The translations under genes were made by a program, and so were the position numbers. From contig JBEGVK010000166.1 of NCBI GenBank assembly GCA_041178405.1, forward strand, positions 1-10,230: a DNA stretch of 10,230 bases, read 5' to 3'. The notes beneath the pieces were generated by a model. That model was given only the letters and a program-made list of their open reading frames with translations. It was not told the DNA's origin and did not search any database. The DNA comes from UBA668 sp041178405 (GTDB lineage Bacteria; Actinomycetota; Acidimicrobiia; Acidimicrobiales; Ilumatobacteraceae). Positions 7,596-10,230 of the stretch are shown here, piece after piece (positions within the stretch are counted from its first letter, which is position 1; each line of letters opens with the position of its first letter).

Positions 7596-7602
7596 GATCC
7601 CC

Positions 7603-9300
7603 ATGGCCGACAGCATCGTCGAACGGCTCGTTGCCGCTGCCGAGCGCCCCACGGGGGTGCGGTTCGTGGGGCACAGCGTGCTGCCCGCCGACTGCGCCGA
7701 GGGAAGCGTCTTCGTGCCGTGGGCGCAGGTGCAGCGCGATGCCCAGGTGGTCGCGGCAGCGCTGCAGGCGCGCGGGCTGGTGCCGGGCGACCACGTGGCA
7801 ATCCTTGGTCCGACGTCGCGGCCGCTCATCACCATCATCCGCGGCTGCTGGCTGGCCGGCTGCGCCAGCATGGTGCTGCCGCTGCCCATGCGAATGGGGT
7901 CGCTCGAGTCGTTCATCGAGGGCACCCGCTCGCGCATCCGCCACGGTGACGCCAAGCTGGTGCTCATCGACGAACTCCTCGCCGGCTTCTACGAGTCGGC
8001 GCCGGGTGATCCGCCGATCGAGCCGATGGCGTCGGTGCTGCCGGGTGCCGAGGGCGCGCCGGCACCCGAGGCATGGGTGCGGCCCGACGACGACCCCGAC
8101 CGCCTGGTGATCCTGCAGTACACGAGTGGCTCCACCAGCGAGCCCAAGGGCGTGATGATCCCCGACCGGGTGCTGCGCGCCAACATCGACGCCTGCTCGG
8201 CAGCGGCGTCGCTCACCGCCGACGAGGTGATGGTCAGCTGGCTGCCGCTCTACCACGACATGGGCCTCGTCGGATTCCTGTCGATCCCGATGACTGCCGG
8301 CGTGCAACTCGTGCAGGCCGCACCACAGGACTTCCTCGCCAAGCCGGGGGCGTGGCTGCAGTGGATCAGCGACTGGCACGGCACCGCCACCGCCGGGCCC
8401 AACTTCGCATGGGTGCTGGCGACGAGAGCGCTCGGCCGCATGGAGGGCCTCGACCTGTCGTCGCTCACGCTGGCTCTCAGCGGCGCCGAACCCGTCGACC
8501 CGAACGCGGTCGAGGCCTTCGTCACTGCGGCGTCGCGGTTCGGCTTCCGCGCCGAGGGGGTGTTCCCGGCGTTCGGCATGGCCGAGGTGGCCATCGGCGG
8601 CTCGTTCCCGCCCCGCAACCGCGGCATGCGCACCGACTCGGTCGACCGCATTGCGCTCGAGCGCGAGCGGGTGGCGCGGCCGCTGCTCGTCGAGGACGCC
8701 GACGAGGAACTCGACGTGCGCCGACTGCCGTTGCTCGGCACTGCCGTGCCGGGTCTCGAGATGAAGGTCGTCGATCCCGAGACGTACGTCGAGTTGCCCG
8801 AGCGCGCCGTGGGCGAGCTGCTGCTGCGCGGCACCTCGGTGACACCCGGCTATTACAAGCGTCCCGACGCAACAGCGGCGCTCTTCCGCGACGGATGGCT
8901 GTGCACCGGCGACCTTGCCTACATGGTCGACAGCGAGCTCGTGCTATGCGGCCGCATCAAGGACGTCATCATCGTCGGCGGTCGCAACGTCTTCCCCGAG
9001 GACATCGAGCGCGCCGTCGGCGTGCTCGACGGCGTGCGTGCCGGCAATGTCATTGCCTTCGGCGTCGAGGGCTACAAGGGCAAGGAGAGCGTCGTCGTGG
9101 TGGCCGAGGTGCGCGCCGACGACATCGAGGCCGTTCGGCACGCCGTGCACCACCGCACGCTCGACGTCTGCGGGCTGCCGCCGCGCGATGTCATGCTGGT
9201 GCGGCCGGGCACGCTGCCGAAGACATCGAGCGGAAAGCTGCAGCGGGCCAAGTGCCGCGAGCTGTACCTTGCCGAGCAACTGGAACTCGTGGAGGGATGA
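7603..9300 (+). CDS. Acyl-AMP ligase / acyl-CoA synthetase (FAAL/FadD-like ANL enzyme)
   Basis: Activates a carboxylic acid, probably a fatty acid, with ATP to the acyl-adenylate and hands it to CoA or a carrier protein. The 565-residue product has the complete ANL set: P-loop YTSGSTSEPKGV (173-184), the FAAL-like core AGPNFAWVLATRAL, GAEPVD and FPAFGMAEVAI, then GELLLRGTSVTPGYY, GWLCTGDL with D437, hinge block GRIKDVIIVGGRNVFPEDIE (450-469) and the C-terminal catalytic lysine K545 in LPKTSSGKLQRAK. The RN-(V/H)-(F/Y)-P-x-DIE form of the hinge and the PNFA block favour the fatty acyl-AMP ligase branch over ordinary acyl-CoA synthetases, but I could not place the FAAL-specific insertion with certainty. 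The ATG at 7603 is chosen over an in-frame TTG at 7594, which overlaps the candidate -10. The stop overlaps the next gene by one base. Confidence 0.88.
   Translation: MADSIVERLVAAAERPTGVRFVGHSVLPADCAEGSVFVPWAQVQRDAQVVAAALQARGLVPGDHVAILGPTSRPLITIIRGCWLAGCASMVLPLPMRMGSLESFIEGTRSRIRHGDAKLVLIDELLAGFYESAPGDPPIEPMASVLPGAEGAPAPEAWVRPDDDPDRLVILQYTSGSTSEPKGVMIPDRVLRANIDACSAAASLTADEVMVSWLPLYHDMGLVGFLSIPMTAGVQLVQAAPQDFLAKPGAWLQWISDWHGTATAGPNFAWVLATRALGRMEGLDLSSLTLALSGAEPVDPNAVEAFVTAASRFGFRAEGVFPAFGMAEVAIGGSFPPRNRGMRTDSVDRIALERERVARPLLVEDADEELDVRRLPLLGTAVPGLEMKVVDPETYVELPERAVGELLLRGTSVTPGYYKRPDATAALFRDGWLCTGDLAYMVDSELVLCGRIKDVIIVGGRNVFPEDIERAVGVLDGVRAGNVIAFGVEGYKGKESVVVVAEVRADDIEAVRHAVHHRTLDVCGLPPRDVMLVRPGTLPKTSSGKLQRAKCRELYLAEQLELVEG
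9291..9296 (+). promoter_or_regulatory. Ribosome binding site of the amidohydrolase gene
   Basis: GGAGGG sits at the end of the ligase gene, immediately before two tandem in-frame ATG codons (9297 and 9300). Spacing is zero for the first and three bases for the second, so the second start is the better one. Position supports translational coupling to the ligase. Confidence 0.6.
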
Positions 9301-10230
9301 TGAAGGTCGTCTACACGCCTGCGCACCTGCGGCATGATCCGCATGTCGAGTTCGAGACGTCGGTCACCCACGACCCGTGGGAGCACGTCGGCCGGGCCGA
9401 GGCAATCCGCGAGACGCTCGCCGCCGATGCCCGGTTCCAGTTCGTGTCGCCCACCGAGTGGGGCACTGCTCCGATCGAGGCGGTGCACGACTCGGGGCTG
9501 CTCCGCTTCCTGTCGGAGGGATGGGCCCTCTACAACTCGAAGCATCCCGGCACCCGCGAGGTGGTGCCCGATGTGTTCTACCGACCAGCACTCCGCGACA
9601 AGATGAGTCCCGGACGCGAGCCCGAGAGCATCAACGGGCGGGTCGGCTACTGGTGCTTCGAGACGACGACGCCGCTCACCGAGGGCACCTATGAGGCGGC
9701 GCGCGGTGCAGTCGACACGGCGCTCACCGCCACCTCGATGGTGCTCGGTGGCGAGCGCGCCGTCTACGGGCTCTGCCGTCCGCCAGGCCACCATGCCTCG
9801 TCGTCGCTCTACGGCGGCTACTGCTTCTTCAACAACGCTGCCGTCGCCGCCCACCATGTCGCTGCCACGACCGGCACCAAGGTGACCGTGCTCGACGTCG
9901 ACTATCACCACGGCAACGGCACCCAGCAAATTTTTTACGAACGTGATGATGTTCAATTTGTGTCGCTGCATGGTGACCCAGCACGTGCGTATCCGTACTT
10001 CACGGGTTACGAAGACGAAGTTGGTTCAGGCAAGGGCCGAGGCTCGACGCTCAATGTGCCGCTTGCGGCGCGCACTGACGACGATTCGTATATGAAGGCG
10101 CTTGAGCGTGCTTGCGAGAGCATCAAAAAGTTTGGTCCGTCAATGATCATCGTGTCACTTGGTCTTGACACTTTTATTACTGACCCGATCAGTGATTTGG
10201 CGTTGACAACACCTGGCTACGACCGATGCG
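9300..10230 (+). CDS. Acetylpolyamine amidohydrolase / histone deacetylase family enzyme (3' end outside window)
   Basis: Zinc-dependent amidohydrolase expected to remove acetyl or acyl groups from polyamines, lysines or related amides; 310 residues are visible of a family length near 340-370. Active-site features: paired histidines H164-H165 in RPPGHHA, zinc ligands D201 and H203 in DVDYHHGNGTQ, and third zinc ligand D290 in SLGLDTF. GGYCFFNNAAVAA, YERDDVQFVSLHGDPARAYPYF and DTFITDPISDLALTTPGY match the acetylpolyamine-amidohydrolase branch better than AcuC or eukaryotic HDACs. The GGGY-type catalytic tyrosine region lies beyond the edge. The start at 9300 overlaps the ligase stop (TGATG); ATG 9297 is an alternative. 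Oddly, from about 9927 codon usage becomes far richer in A/T while frame and family match continue. The 3' third of the visible gene thus seems to come from a different genomic background or contig. Confidence 0.88.
   Translation, partial: MKVVYTPAHLRHDPHVEFETSVTHDPWEHVGRAEAIRETLAADARFQFVSPTEWGTAPIEAVHDSGLLRFLSEGWALYNSKHPGTREVVPDVFYRPALRDKMSPGREPESINGRVGYWCFETTTPLTEGTYEAARGAVDTALTATSMVLGGERAVYGLCRPPGHHASSSLYGGYCFFNNAAVAAHHVAATTGTKVTVLDVDYHHGNGTQQIFYERDDVQFVSLHGDPARAYPYFTGYEDEVGSGKGRGSTLNVPLAARTDDDSYMKALERACESIKKFGPSMIIVSLGLDTFITDPISDLALTTPGYDRC
9927..10230. other. Block of different base composition inside the amidohydrolase gene
   Basis: By hand count about 49 of 101 codons here end in A or T, against about 27 of 209 in the same gene before it. 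The change begins with CAA-ATT-TTT, right after the conserved HHGNGTQ codons, and holds to the window edge. The coding frame is uninterrupted. It is recorded as a possible recombination tract or assembly join. Confidence 0.75.

Larger units (their letters stand above)
7489..7602. promoter_or_regulatory. Divergent promoter region between leuS and the acyl-AMP ligase gene
   Basis: These 114 non-coding bases must hold the start signals for both divergent transcription units. For leuS, TAGACT (minus strand, 7503-7498) ends nine bases before the ATG. For the ligase, TAGGTT (7590-7595) ends seven bases before the ATG at 7603. Both fit the actinobacterial TANNNT pattern of -10 elements, but neither has a convincing -35. 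A 22-bp GC-rich near-palindrome lies mid-way. No small gene or RNA is apparent. Confidence 0.55.

Noticed and set aside
7501..8379. 292-codon minus-strand frame opposite the acyl-AMP ligase
   Set aside because: Overlaps the P-loop region of a clear ANL enzyme and shows only low-complexity His/Arg-rich sequence.
1..10230. CRISPR, tRNA, transposase or phage features
   Set aside because: No regularly spaced repeats, cloverleaf-like segments, transposase or integrase motifs, or terminal inverted repeats were seen on either strand.

Overview
The window is about 10.2 kb of GC-rich, densely coded bacterial DNA. Third codon positions are overwhelmingly G or C, and the leucyl-tRNA synthetase is of the actinobacterial type: closely spaced blocks match what I recall of the mycobacterial enzyme, and the KMSKS loop reads KMGKS. 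I infer an actinobacterium. A member of the Acidimicrobiia is plausible from the gene mix, but I cannot prove the class. No tRNA, rRNA, CRISPR array or insertion sequence is visible.

The left three quarters (1-7488) are all on the minus strand and read right to left. First comes leuS, then 15 bp later a TrmN6/YfiC-like methyltransferase; both serve tRNA charging or modification. Next comes a compact three-gene cassette: a PadR-family repressor, an MacB/LolD-type ABC ATPase and a two-module FtsX-like permease. These are joined by 1-base and 4-base overlaps. The permease runs off the left edge with 867 residues visible. A 32-bp almost perfect palindrome lies between the methyltransferase stop codon and the padR start codon. 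It covers the -10 element and spacer of a good candidate promoter, whose predicted start site is at or next to the padR ATG. This looks like an autoregulated, leaderless envelope-stress or drug-export cassette.

A 114-bp divergent intergenic region (7489-7602) carries a 22-bp GC-rich near-palindrome and candidate -10 hexamers for both directions. To its right, on the plus strand, are an acyl-AMP ligase of the FAAL/FadD kind and, overlapping it by one base, an acetylpolyamine-amidohydrolase/histone-deacetylase family enzyme that runs off the right edge. An acyl-adenylating enzyme coupled to a zinc deacylase suggests a shared pathway, or control of the ligase by lysine deacylation.

The most unusual signal is inside that last gene. 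From about position 9927 codon usage changes sharply: by hand count about 13% of codons end in A/T before it and about 49% after it. The reading frame and the protein-family match continue without a break. The change sits directly after the most conserved motif (DVDYHHGNGTQ). It is either an intragenic recombination mosaic or an assembly chimera between related genomes, so the last 300 bases should be treated with caution.
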